From Planctomycetota bacterium (lineage in GTDB: Bacteria > Planctomycetota > UBA8742 > UBA2392): a stretch of DNA of 64,000 bases. The notes under the pieces are model-generated. The model did no database searches. It worked only from the letters and a program-made list of their open reading frames with translations, and was not told the origin of the DNA. The translations under genes were made by a program, and so were the position numbers. Location: assembly GCA_015075515.1 (NCBI GenBank), contig JABTUE010000003.1:186001-250000 (forward strand), in the 5' to 3' direction. How positions within the stretch are numbered: the first letter of the stretch is position 1; every line of letters begins with the position of its first letter. Of this stretch, positions 51,481 through 59,162 are shown piece after piece.

Positions 51481-52624
51481 CTACGACGTGTCGTCGTCCA
51501 CGCCGCGGCGGGCTTCGCGGCGGGCCTGGCGTTTCAGGTCGGCCTCCATGCGTTTGCGCCAGAACGTGATTTCGTGCCAGTAGTTCGGGTCTTCGCGTCG
51601 CGCGGCGATGCGCTGTTTCAGGTCTTCCACGGTCTTGATCGAAGACAGCCGGAAACTCTTGGCCAGGCTCAGCGGCGGCGCGCAGTAACAATCCTGTGAT
51701 GTTTCCGAAATCGGCGGCGTTTCTCCAGCAGCCGCCGGTACACATCCGGGTCGGTGTCGCTGCGGATCAGACCGTGCGCCGCCAGCACCCGCGTCATCAC
51801 CCACCGGCAAAGGCCGTCATCTGGTCAAAGTACCAGAAACGGCATCCAGTTGCCGAAACCCAGGTTCGCAAACACCTCGTCCATCTTGGTGATCCGTCCA
51901 GCACAATGCACACCGCGCGGTCCTGCGCATGAACTCCCGGCGCAGCTCGCCGTCGGCTTCCCAGATAGGCGTACTTCTGCTCAGTCTGCAACAGCACCGG
52001 CGCCAGCACCAAAGCTCGCGCGCCGCCCGCACGCCAAGGCTCACGGCAGCGGGTCAGGCTGAAGGCCGTGTACACAGGCGCGCGCGGGCGCGTCTTCCGG
52101 CGCGGGGCGGATTCTGTTGTCGTTTCTGTTGCGGCCTCGGCTTGTTTCGTCGGCCGCCGCCGCGCTTCCACCTGGCGCGCGGCTTGCGCGGCTGGTTGGC
52201 GGCAGCCAGCGCGGCCTTGCGGATGTCGGGCGGCAGCTCGTCCAGGGTTTTGGCCTGGCTCAGGGTCTGGAGCAGCAGCCAGCGGGACTGTCGGTTTTCG
52301 ATTTCGGTCTCAGGGCCGCGCCTTCGGCGGCGGCAGTCATGGCTTGGCGGCGGCCTGTCCGGCGGCAATCGCGGCGCGGTGCATGTCGGCGCACAGGCGC
52401 AGGTCGCAGCATGCGCTTTGGGTGCCGCAGGACGGGGCCGAGGGCGGCTTTGTGGTGTTCGGAGTATTCGGGCAGTTTGGGAGTTTCGCCGGGCGGGATC
52501 TGCCAGGGCAGAAAGGGCGGGTGCATTTCCTTGGACGGAAAGTGCATGGCGGTTTGCCGTCCTGGTGACCCGCTGAAGTATCGCCGGGGTCATGCAGGTG
52601 AAAGTTGGGCAGGTCGTCGCTCAC
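51481..52624 (-). pseudogene. Multiply frameshifted gene, ~380 codons, family not recognised
   Basis: No single frame is open, but credible protein runs from frame to frame on the minus strand: SDDLPNFHLHDPGDTSAGH (GTG 52624), HFPSKEMHPPFLPWQIPPGE, CCDLRLCADMHRAAIAAGQ, SRWLLLQTLSQAKTLDELPP, VLLQTEQKYAYL, EADGELRREFM, ITKMDEVFANLGFGNWMPF, DQMTAFAGG, GLIRSDTDPDVYRRLLE, then SLAKSFRLSSIKTVEDLKQR to the stop. At least six single-base shifts are needed. Residues look conserved in character, so decay is recent or the bases are miscalled. The protein would be soluble and basic at the C-terminus. Confidence 0.55.
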
Positions 52625-52704
52625 GCGTGCTCCCGCACACAGGCACGAAACGTGACAGTCCGGCGCGGCGTTTTTGCCGGCGCGGGCGCCAACCGGCCGC
52701 GCGG

Positions 52705-52878
52705 TCAGGGTTTGCGGCAAGGACAATTTCCGGATTTTGTGGCGAAAAAGCGCGTCCACATGCTCTGGACACAGATCCCGGAAGCCTTGGGGTGCGGATG
52801 ACAATCGGCACCGTGCTCGATACACTGCCTCGGACTTGCCAAAAGCAGACCGCGTTCATCCTGCTCCGGTGTGTTCAT
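52705..52878 (-). CDS. Small Cys-rich ORF, doubtful
   Basis: A 57-codon frame with clustered Cys and His (CIEHGADCHPHP, GICVQ, GNCPCRKP), starting at ATG 52878. No clear ribosome site. It lies upstream of the frameshifted gene and could be another fragment of damaged DNA or a small metal-binding protein. Confidence 0.25.
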   Translation of the reverse strand: MNTPEQDERGLLLASPRQCIEHGADCHPHPKASGICVQSMWTRFFATKSGNCPCRKP

Positions 52879-52956
52879 GCAAGGTGACTGTCGGTTGTAT
52901 TTGGCAATTCTCGACAGCGACGGACTTGGGTTTCTCAAGCGCCGGGGGCAACGGCT

Positions 52957-53526
52957 GTGAAGGGCAATTGTCAAGCTTTTCGGTCACAGCTTCCGCTCGT
53001 GCCCGAATATCGCTGCGCCGATCTGCTGGCCAGCCCGACAATGACGGCAGTGGTATGGCGTGTGGCGGCGGGCCTGTTGCCAGGCAAGGCACTTCCGCCG
53101 ATCGTGTTCCCGGTATCCTGGAAGGGTTACAAGCGCGAAAGCGACATTCATCAGTACGCGTACTCGGTGCTTCTTTCGACCTTTTTTGACGCCAGCGAAA
53201 ACACCGCACGCGAAGCGCTGCACCGCGTGGTTGGCGATACCGGCTGTGAGACCGAACTGTGCCGCTTTCTGCGGCGTTTCTGGCAGGAATCCCCCCAGTA
53301 TCTGGACGACGAAAAGACCGGCAGCGCCGGCAAAGCCGTCCGCTTCCGTCTGCGGCGCTTGTGGCTGACCTGGCAACCGGAACGCATGGCGGACTTTCTG
53401 GATTTTGTGCGCTGGTCGGCGCGCCGCTATGCCGCCCATGATCCCGAGATCGGGTGGCCGGCCGAAGTGTACCGGCCGCAAGTAACCCCCGTTCAGCCGC
53501 ACACGCTTGCCGGTGGCACGACATGA
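52957..53526 (+). CDS. Uncharacterised soluble protein
   Basis: 189 residues from GTG 52957 (GGGGG upstream). A mostly helical, aromatic- and Arg-rich protein: HQYAYSVLLSTFFDASENTA, ELCRFLRRFWQESPQYLDDE, FRLRRLWLTWQPERMADFLD. There is no signal or membrane helix. The stop overlaps the next gene's ATG (ATGA), so the products are probably made together. The pairing of a cytoplasmic helical protein with a single-pass membrane protein recalls sigma/anti-sigma pairs, but no sigma region 2 or 4 can be seen. Not recognised. Confidence 0.55.
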   Translation: MKGNCQAFRSQLPLVPEYRCADLLASPTMTAVVWRVAAGLLPGKALPPIVFPVSWKGYKRESDIHQYAYSVLLSTFFDASENTAREALHRVVGDTGCETELCRFLRRFWQESPQYLDDEKTGSAGKAVRFRLRRLWLTWQPERMADFLDFVRWSARRYAAHDPEIGWPAEVYRPQVTPVQPHTLAGGTT

Positions 53527-54779
53527 TGGACACCAGCGAATCCAGAACATGGATGGCCGGACTCATCCGTGACCCCGGCGGGCCGCTGTTCTGTCTGCGC
53601 GCGCGTCTGACGCTGGACGACGAGGAGTTGTTTGACCTTGCCCTGCGCGAGCTTCCGCCGGCCCGGGCCGGGCTTGCCCCCGAACAGCGCCAGATGCTTG
53701 AGCTTTACGCCAGGAGTTTTGTCCGACGCGGCGGCGGTGTGGCACTGTCGGATTCTGAGCTGCGGCAGGTTCTGGCCTCGCGCGAATCCCTGCTGTGCTT
53801 TGGCCAGGCGGTAGAGAGCGTGCTGGCGAAGCAACCCGTTGCACCGGCGCGCGAAAACCCGTCCGGCACAAGCGGCCGGCAACCGGCCGACCCCGCGCCG
53901 GACGACAGTAACCCCGAGATCTGGCCGACAGCCGCGGCTCCCGCGGTACAGCGGCTGCCCTGGTATGCGGCCGGCCTGTTGGGCGCGGCCTCCGCGGCGG
54001 CGATCCTGTTCACCCTGTGGCTTGTGGTTTCCGACCAGGGCGGCACCACGGCAAGCAACGAACCACCCGCGGGCATTGCGGATTCGCCGCAGGCCAACCG
54101 CCCGCCGGTTGAAATCCTGAGAGTGGGCGAATTCGACCTGACGGTTGAACACGGCCACGGCATGTTCAGCGCCGTACTGTGGCGCGGCGCCCAGGAGCCC
54201 GGCCTGCGCGCCAACCCCCTGTTCGAGTTCTACAACGCCGGATGGGGCGGCCTGTTCGCGCTGCACATCACCAATCCGCCGTATCGTGAAGCCGCGCAGG
54301 CCGAGACCCGGCTGGTTGAATTCGAACAGACCGGCAACCGGGTGCGGCTGGTGTACGAAAACGCGGCCTACGGCCGGAAGGTCATCATCCTGACGGCAGC
54401 CGACAACGTGCTGCGGGCGCAGTGTGAACTGGCCGGGACGCGTCAACCTGTCTGGACAAGCCAGTGCGGCATGCCGCTGTTTTTCCGCCGGGTGTACCTG
54501 CTGACACCGGGCAGGGAGCGCAACTTCAACCTGACGTACTCCGGCGGACACAGGAACTTCATTGACGAAGAGGGTAACCCGCAAGACCACACCGATGTGC
54601 TGCTGACCAACGAGCCGGGCTCGTATGCCTGGCTTTGCCGGGTGGAGCCGTCAGCCAGACCGCTGCTGCTGTCAACCGCCAGCGGACTGAACGGGCCGAA
54701 CTGGCAACTGCAACCCGGCGACACACTGACGGTCATGATCGGATCTGAAGCCGACCTCCGGCGTTTGCGGGTTCGTTAG
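53523..54779 (+). CDS. Single-pass membrane protein of unknown function
   Basis: 418 residues. Cytoplasmic helical N-terminus (~1-135; LTLDDEELFDLALRELPPAR), a Pro-rich linker, one helix at ~152-176 (WYAAGLLGAASAAAILFTLW), then a ~240-residue periplasmic beta domain with many aromatic strands (FDLTVEHGHGMFSAVLWRG, RLVYENAAYGRKVIILTAAD, CGMPLFFRRVYLLTPG). It resembles galactose-mutarotase-like folds loosely. ATG overlaps the upstream stop; partner is the 189-residue protein. A very strong hairpin follows 16 bases after the stop. Confidence 0.6.
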   Translation: MMDTSESRTWMAGLIRDPGGPLFCLRARLTLDDEELFDLALRELPPARAGLAPEQRQMLELYARSFVRRGGGVALSDSELRQVLASRESLLCFGQAVESVLAKQPVAPARENPSGTSGRQPADPAPDDSNPEIWPTAAAPAVQRLPWYAAGLLGAASAAAILFTLWLVVSDQGGTTASNEPPAGIADSPQANRPPVEILRVGEFDLTVEHGHGMFSAVLWRGAQEPGLRANPLFEFYNAGWGGLFALHITNPPYREAAQAETRLVEFEQTGNRVRLVYENAAYGRKVIILTAADNVLRAQCELAGTRQPVWTSQCGMPLFFRRVYLLTPGRERNFNLTYSGGHRNFIDEEGNPQDHTDVLLTNEPGSYAWLCRVEPSARPLLLSTASGLNGPNWQLQPGDTLTVMIGSEADLRRLRVR

Positions 54780-54795
54780 CCGGGCGTTGCTTTCC

Positions 54796-54828
54796 GTTGA
54801 AGAAGTCGCCCGGGGCGACTTCTTCAAC
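54796..54828 (+). terminator. Perfect 15-bp hairpin, terminator or mobile-element end
   Basis: Stem 54796-54810/54814-54828 with a 3-base loop and no mismatch, 16 bases after the membrane-protein stop. There is no T run. The right arm reads GACTTCTTCAACAG-CCTG, similar to the GACTTTTTCAACAGCCTG ends of many insertion sequences. Confidence 0.5.
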
Positions 54829-54834
54829 AGCCTG

Positions 54835-54990
54835 TCAGCGGTGGGCCACGGTTTTCCAGCAGCGTTTCCAGGCCGAGGCTACCTGATGCAGTTCGTCGGT
54901 TTCGTGGATGGCACCGGTGGCCAGGGCCAGCACAAACAGCCCCAGCAGGGCACAGGGCACCGCAATCACGCCCAGCACAAGGTATTCCAT
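54835..54990 (-). CDS. Small single-pass membrane protein
   Basis: 51 residues: MEYLVLGVIAVPCALLGLFV opens a hydrophobic helix (~3-26), then GAIHETDELHQVASAWKRC and a basic end. Too short for a family call. The longer in-frame extension to 55173 is rejected because it is Pro/Arg-rich shadow sequence. The stop lies just inside the right arm side of the 54796-54828 hairpin, which may terminate both genes. Confidence 0.4.
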   Translation of the reverse strand: MEYLVLGVIAVPCALLGLFVLALATGAIHETDELHQVASAWKRCWKTVAHR

Positions 54991-55134
54991 AATCGCTCGC
55001 AGTGCCCGGTACCGGTTGAATTGTACGGCCGCGGCGGGCGCGGGGCCAAAGAAGAAATGACGCCGGCGGCAAAACCGCCCAACCGGCGGCGGAATCGGGC
55101 CTGGCGTGAACTTTCCGGGGGCGGGGACCGTTGG

Positions 55135-55140
55135 TATCCT
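55135..55140 (+). promoter_or_regulatory. Extended -10 of the third ECF sigma gene
   Basis: TTGG-TATCCT; predicted +1 near 55147, a 29-base leader to GTG 55176. The longer frame start at 55131 would lie upstream of this promoter's +1. Confidence 0.35.
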
Positions 55141-55175
55141 TACCCTTTGCCGAATTCCTGTCAGAAAGCCCACCC

Positions 55176-55778
55176 GTGGCGGACCCCCAACGCGACCTCG
55201 AACTGATGCGCCGCTTCCAGGCCGGCGACGTGGACGCGTTCACCGAGCTGTACGAGGCACACCTCAAGGGTCTGCTGAACTTCTTTTTCCGGCTGTGCTG
55301 GGACCGGGCGATGAGCGAAGACTTCGCCCAGGAAGTGCTGTTGCGCGTGTACAAATCGGCCAAGAACTGGGAGCCCAACGCGCGTTTCACCACGTTTCTG
55401 TACCGCATTGCCCGCAACTACTGGATTGATCACTGCCGGCTGCTGAGCACGCAGAACGCGAATGTCAGCCTGAACGCCAGTGTGGGCCCGGCCGACAGCG
55501 GGGTTTCGCTGGTGGACCGGCTGCCCGATGACATCCGCCCGCCCGAGGACGACCTGGACCGGCGTGAACTCTACGGCGCGATCATGAAGGCACTGGAACA
55601 ACTGCCCGAAGAGCAGCGCATGGTGTTCATTCTCAGCGAGGTACAGGAACTCAAGTACAACGAAATCGCCGAGATCATGGAGGTGCCGCTGGGCACCGTG
55701 AAATCACGCATGCACACGGCGATTGCCAAGCTGCAGGAACTGCTGGCGGACTACCGGCCCCTGAGCCAGGCGGGGTAG
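55176..55778 (+). CDS. ECF sigma factor paired with repeat/cyclase anti-sigma protein
   Basis: 200 residues. Region 2 at ~5-85 (LMRRFQAGDVDAFTELYEAH, SEDFAQEVLLRVYKSAKNW, TTFLYRIARNYWIDHCR); region 4 at ~135-190 (LEQLPEEQRMVFILSEVQEL, then EIAEIMEVPLGTVKSRMHTA). Start GTG 55176 fits after the predicted transcription start; an upstream frame would add 15 residues. The next gene 222 bases downstream encodes a membrane protein with an anti-sigma-type N-terminus, its likely partner. Confidence 0.9.
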   Translation: MADPQRDLELMRRFQAGDVDAFTELYEAHLKGLLNFFFRLCWDRAMSEDFAQEVLLRVYKSAKNWEPNARFTTFLYRIARNYWIDHCRLLSTQNANVSLNASVGPADSGVSLVDRLPDDIRPPEDDLDRRELYGAIMKALEQLPEEQRMVFILSEVQELKYNEIAEIMEVPLGTVKSRMHTAIAKLQELLADYRPLSQAG

Positions 55779-56000
55779 CAGGCGGGGCGTGGGGCGTGGG
55801 AACCGCCATTCCGGCCCCGTTTGCGCCGGCTGGCACCTGTTCCCTAACCCTTGTTTATTCAATGCCTTACACTGGCGGCCAGACGGGCGATTGGTGCGTT
55901 ACAAATTGCGGACATTTGCCGCCCTGTGACTGAACCTGCGCCGCCCCGGCGCGTTTCTATAAACATCCGGCACAGGTGCCGGAATTGGTGTTAGCCCCTT

Positions 56001-58286
56001 ATGCACGAAGACTTTGGAACACTGGTGGATTACCTGCGTGGCGAGCTCGATGAGCCCGCCATGGCCGCCGTGCGCGCGCGCCTGGAAAACGACGCCGCGT
56101 TCTTTGACGCCTTCAACCGCCTGCGCCGCACCTTTGCCGTGTTGCGCTCTCTGCCGCGCGTGAACGCCCAGGGCGCGGCGGCTCTGCCGGCGCTGCCGCA
56201 TTTTGAGCCCGCGGCCGCGTTTGTGGCCGACCTGCGACGCGAGTTCGAGGCCCGGGGCTGGGTGGCGCTGCTGCCGGAGCTGCCGCTGACGCCGGCGTAT
56301 GTGGCGGCGCTGCGTGTCGAGTTCGCGGTGCGGGCGTTGCTGGCCTGTGTGCCGCTGCTGGAGCCCGGCGCGGCGCTGCTGCGCGATCTGCGGGCACGGT
56401 TTGCGGTGCGGGGCGTGATCGGGTCTCTGCCGCTGGTCAAGGCGCGCGCGGAATGGGTGCGCGCGCTGCGCTGCGAGTTTGTGGTGCGCGCCACGGTGGA
56501 CTGCCTGCCGCAGATTGCCGTGCGGCCCGAATTTGCCGCGCGCCTGCGCGCCGGGTTTGCCGTGCACGCGCTGGCTGACGCCGTGCCGCGGCTTGAGGTC
56601 AGCGACCGTTTCCGCCGCCGCCTGCAGGTGGCGCTGTTCGAACAGCAGCGCGCCGAACCCGCGCCCGAACCGGCGCGCGCCCCGATGCTGCCGGCGGTGA
56701 CGGCCGGCGACTCATTCCGGCGCCGGCTGTTCAAGCGCGTGCTGCTGTCGTCGCGCCCGCAACTGGGCCGCGAACCCATGAAGATTGACGCGCGCGAATA
56801 CCAGTTCGGGCGCGTGCTGTCGCGCGCCTTCAAGCGCGGCAAACGCTCGATTGCCGCCACCTTTGCCATGCACGCGCTGGCGGTGGTGCTGCTGTTCTTT
56901 GTCTGGAACCGTCTTGACCCGATCGTCCCCCAGACTGTGACGGCGCTGGCCTCGGATGCCGGCGTCACGCCCGAACTGCCCGGCGAAGGCAGCCTGCCCC
57001 GGTACGAACCGGCGCCGCGCGGGCCGCTGCCGTACACCCTGCCCGCGGGCGGCCGCCTTACGCCCGAGCTTGACGAATACGGCCTGGGCGGCGACGGCGC
57101 GCCGCGGCCGGACGTGCCCGCCATCGAACCGGCGCCCGCGCCCCCCGAACGCCACCGCACCGAAACTTTGGCCGACTCGCGCGAAGTCCTGCGCGGCGAC
57201 AGCGCGGCGTGGTTCCGCCTGCGTTCGGCCAGCCAGCGCGAAAAGATCGCCTATCTGGGCAGCAGTGAACTGTACGACGCGCTGGCCTCGGCGCTTTCGT
57301 ACCTTCAGCGCATGCAGGAGCCCGACGGCAACTGGGGCTTTGCCGACATGCCCGCCCACATGCAGGTGCGCGACGCCGACCGCCGCACGCTGGCACACCT
57401 GGAACTGACCAGCGCGGCGCTGCTGGCCTATCTGGGCGACGGACACAGCAGCCGGGGCTCGCTGGTGGGCTACGACTACAACGTCAAGCGCGGCGTGGAC
57501 TGGATTTTGCGCCAGCAGAAACCCGGCGGGCGCATCGGGCCCGACGGCATCCAGGTGGTGCTGGGCCATGCCATGGCGACGCTGGTGCTGGCCGAAGATT
57601 TCGCGCTGTCGCGCGACCAGCGCCTGCGTAAACCGCTGCGCGACGCCTGCCGCTGGCTGGCCGGCGTGCGTCTGCCCGACGGCTCGGGCGGCATGCCCTA
57701 TCTGGTCAACGGCGACGCCTGCATGATGACCGCCGTCTGGGCGCACATGGCGCTGGCCACGGCGCGCAACCTGCGCGTGCCCGAACTGGACGCGCCGCAG
57801 TCGCGCCTTGACGAACTGCTGGCCTGGTTCGAACGCGAAACCCGCGGCTTCACCACCATCCGCGCCAGCGCCGAAGTGCTGGCCCAGACCGAATTGCTGC
57901 CGGTTTCGGGCGCGGCCTCGATGACGCTGTTTGCCGTTGACGCCGGCTATGAAATGCGACGCGCCACGTTCCTGTCGCGGCTGGGGCGCGAGATGCCGGC
58001 ACTGGAAGTGCACGAACGCAACGACCGCGTGGACAACGGCGACGTGCGCTATCTGTTCTTTGGCAGTCTGGCCTTTGCCCTGGAACAGCAGCGCACCGGC
58101 CAGACCGCGCCGTGGCAATCCGAGTTCGCGCGCACGGTGCTGGCCAACCAGGTCAAGACCGGCGGCCACAGCGGCAGCTTTGAACCCGCCAGCCAGTACG
58201 CCCGCGTCTACGGCCGCGTGTTCAGCACGGCCTTTGCCGCCCTGAGCATTGAAAACGCCTACCGCGTGCAACTGCTGCGGCGCTGA
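56001..58286 (+). CDS. Anti-sigma-like membrane protein with 26-residue repeats and cyclase-type toroid
   Basis: 761 residues. Residues 1-50 resemble an anti-sigma N-terminus (LVDYLRGELDEPAMAAVRAR) without a zinc motif. Residues ~70-212 hold six tandem repeats of exactly 26 residues, with the Leu of LRxEF at 78, 104, 130, 156, 182 and 208 (unit: LRxEFAVRAxxxxLPxLxxx). One membrane helix near 285-305 (FAMHALAVVLLFFVW) follows. The periplasmic part (~430-750) is an alpha/alpha toroid like squalene cyclases/prenyltransferases (YNVKRGVDWILRQQKPGGRI, CRWLAGVRLPDGSGGMPYL) but lacks a DxDD acid. It is predicted to regulate the sigma factor before it. Confidence 0.75.
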   Translation: MHEDFGTLVDYLRGELDEPAMAAVRARLENDAAFFDAFNRLRRTFAVLRSLPRVNAQGAAALPALPHFEPAAAFVADLRREFEARGWVALLPELPLTPAYVAALRVEFAVRALLACVPLLEPGAALLRDLRARFAVRGVIGSLPLVKARAEWVRALRCEFVVRATVDCLPQIAVRPEFAARLRAGFAVHALADAVPRLEVSDRFRRRLQVALFEQQRAEPAPEPARAPMLPAVTAGDSFRRRLFKRVLLSSRPQLGREPMKIDAREYQFGRVLSRAFKRGKRSIAATFAMHALAVVLLFFVWNRLDPIVPQTVTALASDAGVTPELPGEGSLPRYEPAPRGPLPYTLPAGGRLTPELDEYGLGGDGAPRPDVPAIEPAPAPPERHRTETLADSREVLRGDSAAWFRLRSASQREKIAYLGSSELYDALASALSYLQRMQEPDGNWGFADMPAHMQVRDADRRTLAHLELTSAALLAYLGDGHSSRGSLVGYDYNVKRGVDWILRQQKPGGRIGPDGIQVVLGHAMATLVLAEDFALSRDQRLRKPLRDACRWLAGVRLPDGSGGMPYLVNGDACMMTAVWAHMALATARNLRVPELDAPQSRLDELLAWFERETRGFTTIRASAEVLAQTELLPVSGAASMTLFAVDAGYEMRRATFLSRLGREMPALEVHERNDRVDNGDVRYLFFGSLAFALEQQRTGQTAPWQSEFARTVLANQVKTGGHSGSFEPASQYARVYGRVFSTAFAALSIENAYRVQLLRR

Positions 58287-59162
58287 TCAGCCGCGCGCCG
58301 CCGCGCGCTGACGCAGCCGCACGTCCACCTTGGCCACCAGCGCCTCGTTGACGCCCAGCCTCTGGGCCAGCAGCGCCATGCGCGCGCGCTCGGCGTCGTC
58401 CAGCACGCCGTCGCTGTAACATTCCAGCAGGATGTTCTCGATCACCTTCTGTGCCGCCGCGTTGCGCAGCTCGGCCCGGCGTTCGTCGCGCAGATCCAGC
58501 CATTGCGCCATGCGCGCCAGCCGGTCGCCCTCGCGCGCGTGGCGGTGTTCGTCGCTCAGCGCCGTGGCCACGGCCAGCATCCACACCGTGCCGCGGCAGC
58601 CCGCCGAAACCTGGTCCACGTCCAGCTTGCTGAGTTCCGGCGTGGCCCGCGCCGTGGCAATGTCGGCGCCCAGCAGCGATTCCACAAACCGCTGTTCGGC
58701 CGGATGAATCGTGCCGTCGGCCCGGATCACATCCCACACCGCGCGCGCCGCCACGTCGCGGTCGGCGCGGCGCGAAAGCGGCGCGGCCTCAAGCATCAGA
58801 TCAAACGGGTTCTGCAGTTCCGCCGCGCGCTCGGCCGCCACAAAGTGCCCGCGCGCGGCATCCCACACAAAGGCCGCGCGCACGCTTTCAAACGCGGCCA
58901 CAATCGCCGCGCGCCGGGCGGCGTCGGGTTCGGTTTCCGTCGCGCCCTGGCCCAGCAGCCCGCCCAGCATGCGCGTGGCCCCGCGCCGCGCCGCCGCCCA
59001 CAGACCGCCCACGCCCTGCGGCGACTCGTGCGGGCCCAGCGCCGCCGCGGCCTCGATCACCCGACCCGAAACCGGACACCGGAATGTCGCGCGCAGCACG
59101 CCCTCAAGCACCGCAAACGATGCCAGGTTCGGACGCAACTGCTCAAACCGCGTCGGTTCCAT
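58287..59162 (-). CDS. TerB-like domain protein
   Basis: 291 residues, cytoplasmic. Two TerB-type helical pairs: IRADGTIHPAEQRFVESLLG (~165-185) and CYSDGVLDDAERARMALLAQ (~250-270), each with the Asp-Gly plus later Glu that binds metal in tellurite-resistance TerB proteins. The N-terminus is an unrecognised domain (RATFRCPVSGRVIEAAAALG) that could be a zinc-free treble-clef-like fold. ATG 59162 has GGGGGAG upstream; the start overlaps the end of the GT87 gene by 20 bases. Confidence 0.65.
   Translation of the reverse strand: MEPTRFEQLRPNLASFAVLEGVLRATFRCPVSGRVIEAAAALGPHESPQGVGGLWAAARRGATRMLGGLLGQGATETEPDAARRAAIVAAFESVRAAFVWDAARGHFVAAERAAELQNPFDLMLEAAPLSRRADRDVAARAVWDVIRADGTIHPAEQRFVESLLGADIATARATPELSKLDVDQVSAGCRGTVWMLAVATALSDEHRHAREGDRLARMAQWLDLRDERRAELRNAAAQKVIENILLECYSDGVLDDAERARMALLAQRLGVNEALVAKVDVRLRQRAAARG

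Noticed and set aside
48929..51745. 938-codon minus-strand frame
   Set aside because: Antisense to the radical SAM and lpxB genes and the repeat element; no protein-like motifs.
52957..53526. Sigma factor identity for the 189-residue protein
   Set aside because: Suggested by the membrane partner and the Arg/aromatic helices, but neither region 2 nor region 4 motifs can be seen.
54787..55206. 139-codon plus-strand ORF
   Set aside because: Starts inside the perfect hairpin and is Arg/Pro/Gln-rich; likely shadow.
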